Numbered from the stretch's first letter, positions 46,379 through 58,549 are shown. The stretch: DNA of 64,000 nucleotides from Siphonodentalium dalli (GCA_032622095.1 CP136061.1:87476983-87540982); one strand, 5' to 3'. The notes: generated by a model from the sequence alone, not told the origin. Made by a program: numbers and translations.

Positions 46379-48120
46379 GCATGTGGTAATGTGAATTTTA
46401 AAATGACTGTTGTGTTTATTGAAATAATGTTAAATAATGAATTAAAAAATTTGCCAGAATATATTTCAAAAAGTATTAAAATCTTCATTTGGGGTCCACA
46501 TAAATATATGCTTATTCTGTTATTCAAGTATACAAGTGATAGATTTCTGAATTGGATGTTCTTATTGGCTATATTTTGGAGCAGTTGGCATGAACATTTC
46601 ATATGTCGGGTGGTTACCGTAAATATATTCGCCAGTCAAAATATAATTTTGTAATCACCTTAATAAAGCTGTTAAAACTTTTTGAAATATATACTGGCAC
46701 TTTAAAAAATTCATTTTCAACATAATTTCAAGAGACACATAACATAACAACAGTCATTTTACAAATTCACATAAGCACATGCACAAATTGTTTATTGCGT
46801 GTGGACAAAAGGTTGTTTACAAAAAATTTCTTGTATTTATCAACAGTGAAATTATATACATTGGTCCCCTTAATGTTGTATATATATACACCGGTCTCCT
46901 TTAAGAATGCAACATACTCTCAAAATATAAAGGGGACCCAAAAAAAAGTATAACCCATAATACCGACTCCTCATTGGGATAGATAACATTTTCAGTCTGC
47001 TTGGTGGACATAGTAATGATATTCGGAAGTGTTACCTATATTGCATCATAAATAAAGGATATACAGTATGTCCCCTGAGGTAGCAATACACGATTTCCAG
47101 CAATTTTGGTCAACCTGGGAGGGGGTGCTGTACTTCAAATATATGCTGAGCCATTATATTTCGCATAGGTCCCATCAAGCATGTTTACATTTCGACAGAA
47201 ATTATATGTGTAATCGCATGTCTGTACTTTAGCTTCTTTGAACACTTTGTCATTGGGTGCTCCTTAGTTTGCACACACAACATGCTCCATTTTACCCATT
47301 TTGTTGTTGCTCAAACTGACCATTTTCAACACAAAAGCAGACCATGACAAAGCGAATGTCAGTAAATAAGCTTCTTCCACCCGATAGAGCTATGTTACAG
47401 CTGAGAAATATTTGAAATAGAAAAAAAGTTATCGTATCAATTTGAAAAAATGTCTTGCAAACGCAGATGACAAAATTCAGGGGGAGAAGTCGGGCTATTT
47501 TCCTGTAACCAATAACATAGAGAGAGATACTTTGTTGCAATTGCAAATTGCAAATTCAAATTTTTCACTTTTTTTGTGAACTTTCCAAGTTTTGTAAAAT
47601 AATTAAACATTCGAACCAGTAATTACTCATTTAACACAGGCTACACTGGCTGTTAAAGAAGAAAGCAGAATTGTATATATATGTCATATTTGTCATTTAT
47701 CATTGTTAAAAAAGTTAGCTTTTTTATTTCTTAATATATTAAACTTAAATAAAATGTACAGTTTTTCGATTTGTCAGATTGTTCCTATCTTTGTTATCCT
47801 ATTTGACTTATGTGTTCACATTGTTACAATTTGTCATTATTTGCAAATATTTTATGTTCGGAATAAATTCTCATATTTTTCTCAGTATGTTTCTCTCAGT
47901 CCTTACAAACTCTCATGTCATTAATTCAATAACAAACAGCCTCGTTTATTTTGTGTGTGAAGAACTACCAGGAAAGAAAGACATTTTTATCTAAGTATTC
48001 TTGCTTGCAAAATTAATTTGTGCACTTAATTTGCTTCACAGGAACTATTTCACATTATTTCAAGTACTAATGTTAGTTCTCCCAGCGAGAATACTCGGAT
48101 CAGGCACAAATGTCTTTCTT
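46379..48120. other. No gene recognised
   Basis: Very AT-rich. Several frames of 60-90 codons occur on both strands without family features or splice context. Confidence 0.45.
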
Positions 48121-48600
48121 TTCAGGTGGTTATTCGCGAAAAAAATATCTGCTTTGTAACTATTTACGTTTCCCGTAGAAAACAGAACCACCTACAAATA
48201 AGATGGTTCTTCGCGAAGAAAAAACCCCAGCATATCTCAATCATGGTTCATGAGCGTTACAGTTCTTTGCGAAAAAGTGCCAACTCATTTGGTTCTCTCC
48301 TCCCAAAGAACCATTCACTGGACCATTGGTTACATCTAGGTTTTAATGAGATAACCAAATAAGACCCCATCGGCTGGTTTTATGTTTCCCAAGGAACTTG
48401 AAAGCTGTAGAAACAAATGGTTGGGATATTGTTGTTCTTCGCGATGAACCATCTGGTTGGATGTGTTGCCTGGTTCTTTGTGAGAATCACATGGTTCCCA
48501 AAAAGAGCCAAATGCTCAAGAACCAGATTGTTGTCATAATATTGGCTCCTTGTGAAGACCACTTGTTTCTTCTCGAAGAACCACGGAAAGATGATTTGGA
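48121..48600. repeat. Cluster of GGTTCTTCGCGAAGAACC-like palindromes
   Basis: Half- or full versions of TGGTTCTTYGCGAAGAACCA occur near 48126, 48204, 48263, 48291, 48434, 48472, 48492 and 48570. Spacing is irregular. Probably a decayed foldback array. Confidence 0.55.
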
Positions 48601-48770
48601 CGATTTCCCTGGATCGATCAGGTGAAAAATCTTTCACATATCTTCACATATCATCATCTTCATTGTATATATAATCTGAGCAATTATTAAAAACAATCAT
48701 ATAACTCTGTGTTCTGTGTGTATAGGGTGGAGATGTATCCTTGAAAAATGTGGTTGTGTGTCTCTATTAA

Positions 48771-49217
48771 AGGGGGACTGTACACTAAATCCGGCCATTT
48801 ATGGGTCCATCTCCTTTTATACTTAACAGAATATATGCAACAAATGAATGCATTTGAGCCTTGGATTATAGTGCAAAATACACTCGCGTGCTCTATGAAC
48901 AATGCTAAAAACATTGTATTTATAATGAAAATTATTTCACTGTATATTGTGTATATAATGCATTACGTTCCTCCTCTCCATCTTCTGTGTATATACTTTC
49001 CATTTCTCGATATCATTGTCATTTTGATCAGAGAATAAAACATTCAGTCATAAAATCATTTTCATTATAATTACCATGTTGTTTACATTGTTCATAGAGC
49101 AAATGAGTGTATTTTGTACACATCCGTGGCTCAAATTAATTCATTTGTTGCATATATTCTGTTGAGTATAAAAGGAGATACACCCATAAATGGCCGGATT
49201 TAGTGTACAGTCCCACT
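48771..49217. mobile_element. Foldback MITE flanked by TTAA
   Basis: AGGGGGACTGTACACTAAAT at the left and its inverse ending CAGTCCCACT at the right. Inverted similarity runs about 180 bp inward. TTAA sits at 48767-48770 and 49218-49221. TTAA duplication points to a piggyBac- or Kolobok-type source. A degenerate relative is at 25885-26160. Confidence 0.8.
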
Positions 49218-49221
49218 TTAA

Positions 49222-50590
49222 AGCTTATGTTTGTTATATCAGGATTATTTTTCAGAAATATGAAGTATCTTGTGCTATTTTGGGGGTTTTGACTTTTCGT
49301 GAATATATAGGAAGTTTATCAGCTTCAAAAAGTCATATTTCATCTCGCCGCCCCATTTCCCAGATATCATCTTGTTTAAATCGTCTAAGAATACCACTTT
49401 ACATTATAAAATATTGTTTCAAATATGTATCTGCAATATATAATGCTTGCCAATGGAATAAACATTGATTTACACGTTGGAGTCACGTTTAATTGCTATG
49501 TAAATATCTCCATTAAAATATATTTACGATTCCTATACGATGTACCATGTGCTGGATTATTAATAAGCCCAACATAATCTTCACAAGACGCAATGAGATA
49601 GAGATGAGGAGATTGCTCCATATAAGCACCTGGCGCTTGGTGTCCTATCCTCTTCTCTCTCAGACTTACCATACGTAATCATATATATGAACATCACTTG
49701 TAAATTGTTGTATAAATCTGGGATACAAAAATAAATAATGTTTACACAAAAGAAATAGCGTTCTACTCAGAATGTTCAGATGTACACACTGAAAAGGGCT
49801 TATCGCCGACTTGCAGCGAGCTATTTACCAACCTGCAACTATTTACCGTCCTGCAACTATATAGAATACCTCGCGTGGACATGCAAAGTTAGGTCACTTC
49901 AGCATGTATACGAAATATCTGATAATATTTTACGGATGTTATAACAACTCTTTGGAAAGTGATGCATGTGCGACTTACAATATATCAGGAGATTGTGAAA
50001 TTCGGTCGAAAAAAAGAAGAGAAATTTTCCTGAATTTTACAACCGGGGATACTTAATTCTTTAGATGTTGGTTTTACTGGAATATCAGTTATTGTTTCCA
50101 AATAGCGCAAGATCAATAGGCTAAAACGAGCATAATCGATCAAAGTCAACTTCTTTAAACATTTTGCCAGAGACAATTCGTCAGACCAATAAAACCGGTG
50201 CCATAAAACGGCACAAAGTAGAAATCTGAATTTATGCGACGTATTAGAGAGCAGCTTACTCTCGTATCTGATCCGTGGATTGAAGGGTTTTCTGCTAAAT
50301 ACGGCCGTAAAGTCTGAGTGACATTCGTCGTAAAATATAATAGATTTGCGCCGTGTAATTTGCGAGAAAGCTTTCTGGAGTAAGTCTTGTCAATTATTAA
50401 CACGAGTCGTGCTTAACGAATTTTTTAGTAGAACGGAGAAAACCGTCGGAGAGCTCAATTCTGATGAGTTTCAGTTATCAGACAGAAAAGAATGAGAGAT
50501 AGGGTATAGTTCCAGGTTTTCGCGCATTCGAAATATAACTTACATGTAAATACTACGAGATTGGGCTTATTTCTAAACGTTCAAGACATC
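49222..50590. other. No gene recognised
   Basis: AT-rich unique-looking sequence. GACTTGCAGC / ACCTGCAACTATTTACC phrases repeat near 49810-49860. Ends at a run of 21 G (50591-50611). Confidence 0.45.
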
Positions 50591-50798
50591 GGGGGGGGGG
50601 GGGGGGGGGGGTCATATTTTGATCTCTGTTGTAAAACAAGTTGTACTTGATTCCCATTAAATTCTGATTAAGCGACGAACAGTTTGTTTTGGTGGGATAC
50701 AATTTATGTGAATGCTTCAAGTTCGAATTGTTCGGTGAAATATAATAAATTTAGCATGTGTTGTCGACGTCGTGAGATATACATACCTATTGCACGAT

Positions 50799-52900
50799 CG
50801 GGCACTACTATATACACTGTCGGGCACTACTATATACACTGTCGGGCACTACTATATACACTGTCGGGCACTACTATATACACTGTCGGGCACTACTATA
50901 TACACTGTCGGGCACTACTATATACACTGTCGGGCACTACTATATACACTGTCGGGCACTACTATATACACTGTAACGCACTACTATATACACTGTCGGG
51001 CACTACTATATACACTGTCGGGCACTACTATATACACTGTCGGGCACTACTATATACACTGTCGGGCACTACTATATACACTGTCGGGCACTACTATATA
51101 CACTGTAACGCACTACTATATACACTGTCGGGCACTACTATATACACTGTCGGGCACTACTATATACACTGTCGGGCACTACTATATACACTGTCGGGCA
51201 CTACTATATACACTGTAACGCACTACTATATACACTGTCGGGCACTACTATATACACTGTCGGGCACTACTATATACACTGTCGGGCACTACTATATACA
51301 CTATCGGGCACTACTATATACACTGTCGGGCACTACTATATACACTGTCGGGCACTACTATATACACTGTCGGGCACTACTATATACACTGTCGGGCACT
51401 ACTATATACACTGTCGGGCACTACTATATACACTGTCGGGCACTACTATATACACTGTCGGACACTACTATATACACTGTCGGGCACTACTATATACACT
51501 GTCGGGCACTACTATATACACTGTCGGGCACTACTATATACACTGTCGGGCACTACTATATACACTGTCGGGCACTACTATATACACTGTCGGGCACTAC
51601 TATATACACTGTCGGGCACTACTATATACACTGTCGGGCACTACAATATACACTGTCGGGCACTACTATATACACTGTCGGGCACTACTATATACACTGT
51701 CGGGCACTACTGAATACACTGTCGGGCACTACTATATACACTGTCGGGCACTACTATATACACTGTCGGGCACTACTATATACACTGTCGGGCACTACTG
51801 TATACACTGTCGGGCACTACTATATACACTGTCGGGCACTACTATATACACTGTCGGGCACTACTATATACACTGTCGGGCACTACTATATACACTGTCG
51901 GGCACTACTATATACACTGTCGGGCACTACTATATACACTGTCGGGCACTACTACATACACTGTCGGATACTACTATATACACTGTCGGGCACTACTATA
52001 TACACTGTCGGGCACTACTATATACACTGTCGGGCACTACTATATACACTGTCGGGAACTACTATATACACTGTCGGGCACTACTATATACACTGTCGGG
52101 CACTACTATATACACTGTCGGGCACTACTATATACACTGTCGGGCACTACTATATACACTGTCGGGCACTACTATATACACTATCGGGCACTACTATATA
52201 CACTGTCGGGCACTACTATATACACTGTCGGGCACTACTATATACACTGTCGGGCACTACTATATACACTGTCGGGCACTACTATATACACTGTCGGGCA
52301 CTACTATATACACTGTCGGGCACTACTATATACACTGTCGGGCACTACTATATACACTGTCGGGCACTACTATATACACTGTCGGGCACTACTATATACA
52401 CTGTCGGGCACTACTATATACACTGTCGGATACTACTATATACACTGTCGGGCACTACTATATACACTGTCGGGCACTACTATATACACTGTCGGGCACT
52501 ACTATATACACTGTCGGGCACTACTATATACACTGTCGGGCACTACTATATACACTGTCGGGCACTACTATATACACTGTCGGGCACTACTATATACACT
52601 GTCGGGCACTACTATATACACTGTCGGGCACTACTATATACACTGTCGGGCACTACTATATACACTGTCGGGCACTACTATATACAATGTAGGGCACTAC
52701 TATATACACTGTCGGGCACTACTATATACACTGTCGGGCACTACTATATACACTGTCGGGCACTACTATATACACTGTCGGGAACTACTATATACACTGT
52801 CGGGCACTACTATATACACTGTCGGGCACTGCTATATACACTGTCGGGCACTACTATATACATTATCGGGCACTACTATATACACTACTATATACACTGT
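50799..52900. repeat. 22-bp satellite, about 95 copies
   Basis: The unit is GGGCACTACTATATACACTG TC. Almost all copies are identical; rare variants (GTAACGCAC at 50971, 51103 and 51213; GGATACTAC; GGAACTAC) allow copies to be ordered. Since 22 is not a multiple of 3 and the unit lacks stops, the plus strand is open for 743 codons here. This is an artefact of the repeat, not a gene. Confidence 0.97.
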
Positions 52901-53035
52901 CGGATACCCGTTTAGGTGCACATACCTATTGCACGATCTGGCACTACTATATACACTGTCGGATACCCGTTTAGGTACACATACATATTGCACGACCGGG
53001 CACTACTATATACACTGTCGGATACCCGTTTAGGT
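52901..53035. repeat. 59-bp units from which the 22-bp satellite grew
   Basis: Two full 59-bp units (CACATACCTATTGCACGATC, then one 22-bp unit, then GGATACCCGTTTAGGT). A partial one, ACATACCTATTGCACGATCG, sits at the left edge of the satellite (50781). The 22-bp array therefore lies inside one 59-bp unit. Confidence 0.85.
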
Positions 53036-53045
53036 TCGTACGTTT

Positions 53046-53057
53046 CAAGATGGCGGC
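53046..53057 (+). promoter_or_regulatory. TISU/YY1-type initiator at start codon
   Basis: CAAGATGGCGGC matches the TISU consensus SAASATGGCGGC at every position. In known genes this element combines transcription start near the ATG with cap-proximal translation start. That would place transcription start within about 5-30 bp upstream, at the edge of the repeat array. Confidence 0.45.
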
Positions 53058-53078
53058 ACCCAGTGGTCAGGATAAACA
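53050..53078 (+). CDS. Candidate first coding exon (MAAPSGQDK..)
   Basis: ATG in a strong context (A at -3, G at +4) within the TISU-type element, nine in-frame codons, then two bases and a consensus donor CA|GTAAGT at 53079. The short M-A-A-P-S-G-Q-D-K start is typical of genes with this initiator. The next exon should enter with one base; none could be picked out downstream. The product is unknown. The immediate upstream sequence is satellite, so promoter elements would have to be within it or downstream. Chance occurrence is the main alternative. Confidence 0.4.
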
Positions 53079-53084
53079 GTAAGT

Positions 53085-53526
53085 GTATATATTGTCTTCA
53101 AGCATCAATTAACGACACATTTCGGTGATACACCTTTAAACAGTTATGTAGGAATTTGTATGCCCAACACATAGGTAACATGCCTTTCGAATGGCAGGCA
53201 TGTGAAATGTTGCATTTGGCGTGTCAAGTTGTCATAAAATTTCGAAATTTTATCGAGGCGGCGAAATGTTCTATAACTCCGAAAAACTACCTTTGAAAAT
53301 TTAAAAATGATCAGGTTCTGATTCGCAATATTTCCGATGATTTTGTCCAGGTTCAGAAACAATTTTCAATGGTCGTTATATTTTTCGGAGTTAGACAATA
53401 AAAATATCGCCGGTTTTGCATTCCGAAGATGTGTGGTAACCTAATCTACCCACGACAATACATAAATTTGCGGATCCATGAGCACAGGTCCAAAAAATTA
53501 CGAAAAAGCGAACATTTCGCCGCGTC
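53085..53526 (+). other. Putative intron, nothing recognised
   Basis: Follows the donor of the candidate first exon. No repeat or exon supported. Confidence 0.35.
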
Positions 53527-55285
53527 GATATATACTATTCACGCGATATTTATGACTCGTATATAATAATTAATATTATGTCTATATTATAATGGCAGTT
53601 TTAACGGCGTGAATATTTTAACAGCATATATACCCACCACGAAGGCTACCCAAGCTTTTTCTTCTTTTAAGACAGTATATATGTATTGATATTCTTGGCG
53701 ACACGCCGATAAGGTTATTGATGACATTTATGTTTGACTACATGGCATGCCCTTAGATTGTGCGCACCCGATCGAAGCTTTGTCATGGCATCATCACGGT
53801 ATTGGAAACAACTTACTGTGATGTTGATATCAAACTCTCTCAAAATGGACTGATCGATTTGTAAGTATTGCAATAAGGTTTGTCAAAAAGAACGCGGATT
53901 ATTGAGAACTACAACAAATAACAATTAATTCCACATAAAAATCAGACAGATTGACACTTTCACGTGAGCTATTTGCACGCGGATGAATACATCACGTCCG
54001 TTTTGATTCGTAATGCGACAGTTTCGTGCGGGAATCAATTTAAATGTTTGTGAGAGACGTCGTAACGCGAGAAATGGACCCGATCGCATTTCCGATTTTT
54101 TAGACCCCTGAGTATTGAACTGGTGTTAGTGTTGTCACGCGTCACTGTCATTTCTATTACATTGATGACTTGCACGAACACTGGAGACTTTTTAATCCCC
54201 AACTGGTTTTGATCTCGTGGCAGCTAGTGGTAAGATGGAATCCGGTTTGATCACGTGACAGCTAGTGGTAAGATGGGATCCGGTTGCAGCGTAAAGCAAC
54301 GGTTCGTCCGGCTAATCCAATCAATTCCTTTAAAACGTTTGACTGACAGTTGAGTCTGTCATTGAAATTTGTGGCGATAATGGTCGAGATGACATCGGCT
54401 GCGCGTTAAATTTATTCTATTGAAATGAAAAGCCCACGATGAATGACTGGTGAGAGGAGGAACGTTGATTTATATAATTGATATTCAGGGGATAGTGCGT
54501 TAGGTATCCATCACATATGAAACAATTTGAAACAAAATCGATCAATAACGCCCTGAAAACGACAACTGTGGACAAAATAAGTCTATTTTGTTAACATCAT
54601 CAGTTTGTCCTACCAGCATCATAGCAATTCAGCAGGACCCGTGTACCAGCACCATAACATATTAGCAGGACCACTTGCCATGTCACCAAGAATGTCAATA
54701 TAAATATAATATCTTAAAGGCACGGGTAGCCTTCGTGGTCGGTATATATGCTGTTAAAATATTCACGCCATTGGCAGAGTATTATCTATCTATCTAGAAT
54801 TACCTGTCAACTCCCTTTTCGGGCATTAGAGACAGGGTCCAGGTCTCGACTGTGGTCGGTGCTTTGGTGTGCTACTCTAACCTACAGCCGGGTTATTTAA
54901 CGTGCCCATAGTCACCCATGCATATACACGGGTCAGCGTACCGCACTCACGACAACATACCTGGACATGATGTCGCCGTGAAGGGATATCACGAACGAGA
55001 CTTTTCAGTCATACAACGTGGTAATCTGACCAAGGTTGGATTTTTGTCAGAATACCCGACCGGGAATCGATCCCCGGACCTTTAGCACGAGAGACCAGTA
55101 CGCTATCTACTCGGCCATTGACTTCCCTATTATAATATAGACATATCTTAATTCTAATACCAGTCTAATACCTTTAGCACGAGAGACCAGTACGCTATCC
55201 ACTCGGCCACTGACTTCCCTATTATAATATAGACATATCTCAATTATAATACCAGTCATAAATATCGCGTGAATAGTATGCTATT
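53527..55285. repeat. Long inverted repeat with interrupted right arm
   Basis: 53527-53655 returns inverted in two pieces, 54718-54772 (GGTAGCCTTCGTGG, TATATATGCTGTTAAAATAT) and 55130-55285 (ATTATAATATAGACATATC, ATAAATATCGCGTGAATAG). The SINE at 54786-55131 separates the pieces. A further inverted pair lies at 55255-55320 / 55335-55400. 54180-54290 holds a ~41-bp duplication of CAGCTAGTGGTAAGATGG. Confidence 0.7.
54786..55131 (-). mobile_element. tRNA-derived SINE
   Basis: Minus strand starts AAGTCAATGGCCGAGTAGAT. A-box-like TGGCCGAGTAG (55107-55117) and B-box-like GGATCGATTCC (55063-55073) have tRNA spacing, the RNA polymerase III promoter layout. The body carries GTGCGGTACGCTGACCCGTG, GGGCACGTTAAATAACCCGG and CTCTAATGCCCGAAAAGGGA. 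The 3' tail is GATA repeats. A partial second head (A-box part) lies at 55167-55231. Confidence 0.75.
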
Positions 55286-55400
55286 GTCAAGTTCGTATGC
55301 TGTGTTATATAAACAAAAGCAGGTTCTGTAATATTGTTGGCTCTTGTTTACATAACAAGGATTACGAACTCGACAATAACATACTATTTACGCTATATTA

Positions 55401-56520
55401 GTATAAGAACATATACATGTAGTCTGTCTATATTGCAATCCTTAGAAAAGTTATACGAAGCACGTCTCGCGAGTCATATTGTCCATGGATGACAATGACA
55501 TAATTGTGGCCCATTGTCAAACTAAAAAAAAAAATTCTTACAACTTACAGCTCAAAAATAAAAAAAAGTTCTCTTATTCGAACTTCATATTCCACAGAAA
55601 AACTTAAAATGTCGGACTTGACACCACAATACCGCCAAAATGTGCGCTTTTTATGCGAAAAGATAATTTGATCGGGCCTATGAGCCAATGCATATGATGT
55701 TTTTGGTGGCCAAATATCAACTTTCAAAAGAGGAAGTTTTACAGGTTTTAATTTTGTCAGGCTAGAAAAAATTCCAATCATCGTCTCTTGTAAAGAGCGT
55801 TTATACTGCAGTCGCACTGAAGTGGTATAGAGAATGAACAGCGTTCTATGTTATGAGCTATTGTGATCGCTTTCGAAGTATCATTTATTAATGGCGATGC
55901 CTGTGTGATACGAATGAAGTATTTTAGTATTTAGTAATCTTAAAGTCGTCTGGCGGTTTGCGCTCCGAAAATACGCCTCATAATATTGGCTTTTGAATAT
56001 TTCCCGGTATCGAAATAGGTCGCTATCTATACAAGCGATCCTTTTCACAGAAAGACACATTGAAGTCATACAAAAATACAAATTTGAATACGATGTTTGT
56101 GTCCCAAAAAACAAAGAAACAAACAGTCATTTGCACGCGTCATGGAGCAGAAAAGTGCGTTCCGTGATAAGCTATCCTGATATTGTAGAAATAAAGAGCG
56201 TTTGTTTCACTTCTTTGCGAAAAACAGCAGGAAAATGGCTGTGACCGTGGGAAGTATTTTTCAGAGAACACGAAGCCGGTATATACATGTATAACAATAT
56301 TTCGTGTATTTGTCAACCTATCTTATACCTCATTCCAAATTACGTGGACAGAATTTGGAAGCTCAAATGAGCCATGTCCGTTTAACATTAATTTATGAAA
56401 AAAGATAATGACTAAATTAGTGTCAAATATGGCAGCGGATCTTTAACCCTTTCATGGCGGGAGCCGCGCTGGTGCAGCATTAAATATCATGTGTCAGTGC
56501 ATTATCTCGCATATGCGCGT
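55401..56520. other. No gene recognised
   Basis: AT-rich. Overlapping frames of 60-90 codons on both strands at 55545-56244 have no family features or splice context. Confidence 0.4.
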
Positions 56521-56629
56521 CTCCCATAGGGATCCTCGCATATATAAGAGAATTCACTGGCTAACAAGATCAAAATAAATATTGTTAGACCAATGTATTC
56601 TCTTATATATGCGATGCTCCCTATGGGAG
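56521..56629. repeat. Hairpin with 33-bp arms
   Basis: CTCCCATAGGGATCCTCGCA.. at 56521-56553 returns inverted at 56597-56629 with two mismatches; the arms include TATATAAGAGAAT. Confidence 0.85.
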
Positions 56630-56875
56630 GGGAGTTGGGGAGTGTGGTGGGTTCCTGACTGGGTAGATCCCCCCAGCCTTGTATACGGAAGTTTTTATTT
56701 TAGCAGAACCACCCCACAGTTTTCTCATAACAACACGTCATCTACGCTCCATTGCTATCGATGACGTCATGATTGGAATATCTGGCCTGATCGATAACGT
56801 GGAGAAATTATAGAATTACTTTGATGTACGCTCCATTTTATGTTGAAATTCGACAGCGTTGAAATAATGCACACA

Positions 56876-56996
56876 GAGAACGGAACATATAATTACCGCC
56901 AACGGGGCGTATAACTACAGAGAACGGGACATATAACTACCGAGAACGGGGCGTATAACTACAGAGAACGGGACATATAACTAACGAGAACGGAAA
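56876..56996. repeat. 22/23-bp tandem repeat, about 5 units
   Basis: Alternating AGAGAACGGGACATATAACT and CGAGAACGGGGCGTATAACT units. Confidence 0.85.
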
Positions 56997-57020
56997 GTAG
57001 CACAAAACAGCATTCAAGTG

Positions 57021-57526
57021 ATTATATTTACACACTAAGTGTTGTCATAACTAAATCCAGCATTCTGATTGCTCGGCGCCCACGTGGCTAGTTGCAATTA
57101 TTTCTCGGTGAATGCGCAACAGCTAATAACTGCAAGCTGATAACAACATCGATACGTCATTTGGGTTTGGAAAGACGAACGCGTAATGTTTTGGGCGCAT
57201 TTGGATTCGCGCAGGATTGACTTAATAAATCATCGGGTTTCAATTGTTCCTGTTAACTTTTGCCAAGGGTGCTATGGGATATTTTTGGGCTGGTTTTGTC
57301 ACGATACACTTTTCGATTTAAATACATTTACAAAAGTGGCTTTTTCGCTAAATGTATATAAATATAAGGATTAACTGTCATGTGGGTTGTTTTTATGGAG
57401 ATGTAACCGTGAGGTAAGTGGCCATAACATGTATGTAAAACCCTTCGGGTTTTACACAAGTTATGACCACTTACCTCACGTTTACATCTCCATAAAAAAC
57501 AGTCCACATGACAGTTAATCCTTATA
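57021..57526 (+). mobile_element. Foldback element, copy 2, with long hairpin
   Basis: Co-linear with 3862-4375. The hairpin 57362-57526 has arms of about 75 bp around ACCCTTCGGGT. Starts at ATTATATTTACACACTAAGT. Confidence 0.8.
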
Positions 57527-58549
57527 CAATATCTGAGACATACAATATCACACCGCCCTGCTCCACAAAATTACTGTTGACAGATAGATAACTCTAAACT
57601 CAATTAGATTGCAGTGACTGGCCTCTTATTGTGATTTCTTAGTCTGTATTACCGCGAAGATGCGGTGACTATTTGTCATAAATCAACATCTACATGTACA
57701 TATATATTTAGTATATATCTAATACGAATATCTTTTAATGTTTGGGGCCTGTTTGATGCTCAACATCGAGGCACAATCATACCTAATATCCGTGTACATT
57801 TCAGTTCTAAATATTAATTTTTAACGATTAATGATTTTGGAATGTATAAATTGTGAATTTCCACAGCTTATGTACTAGTTTATCCCATCAAACAAACGTT
57901 TATATGCTTTAAACAAAATTTAAATTTAAATTTAAAACCGCTTTAGGTTAGTTTATCCCGTCAAACAAACGTTTATAAACAAAATTTAAAAATAAAACCG
58001 CTTTTAGGTTAGCTACTTGATTGATGACGATTGTTCTTGGCCCTCATGTTGCAGAATAATTATATAATTAACAGAGAACACTAATACACAGAATCAGCTA
58101 TTTATTCTAAATTTGTAATGATGATTACATAAAAGATTAAACTGGAACAGGTTTCTCTCTAGACTGAGAAAATAATCGGGTCAATATGACTAACTCAGGA
58201 TTAGTCACAAGCATTCGGATTCACTTTGACTAAACCACACCTTTCAGCTAGTTACTGCGACCAACTCTAATTACAACACTGCCTTAAATTAAGCTTAATA
58301 TTAACTATATATATTCGATTTCCATGGCATCGAAGTTTTATTGGATCTATAATTGAACTAATGTGATGGAAGTATATAATGAATGAAATATACATGTACA
58401 TCAGAAATTCACTCCCACACCAAAGGCTACACTATTTGTATAAAAGGTTCTTATTCTATGACACCACAGACACATCGGAAAATGAACTAGTTGAACAGAC
58501 ATACCACACACTAGAGTTATATGTCTTTACAGACAAGTATTGATCTGTG
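57527..58549. repeat. Non-coding; one ~85-bp duplication
   Basis: GTTTATCCCATCAAACAAAC, then TTTAAAACCGCTTTAGGTTA occurs twice at 57875-58015. Otherwise AT-rich with no exon supported. A minus-strand AATAAAAC near 58333 could serve as poly(A) signal for the cysteine-rich gene. Confidence 0.5.

Noticed and set aside
50684-52915. 743-codon open frame as a real repeat protein
   Set aside because: It arises because the 22-bp satellite unit has no stop in any phase. Start and end lie in unrelated sequence and no splice or promoter context supports it.
55063-55117. Functional tRNA gene
   Set aside because: A- and B-box-like sequences are present, but the cloverleaf is not convincing and a SINE body with a GATA tail follows.
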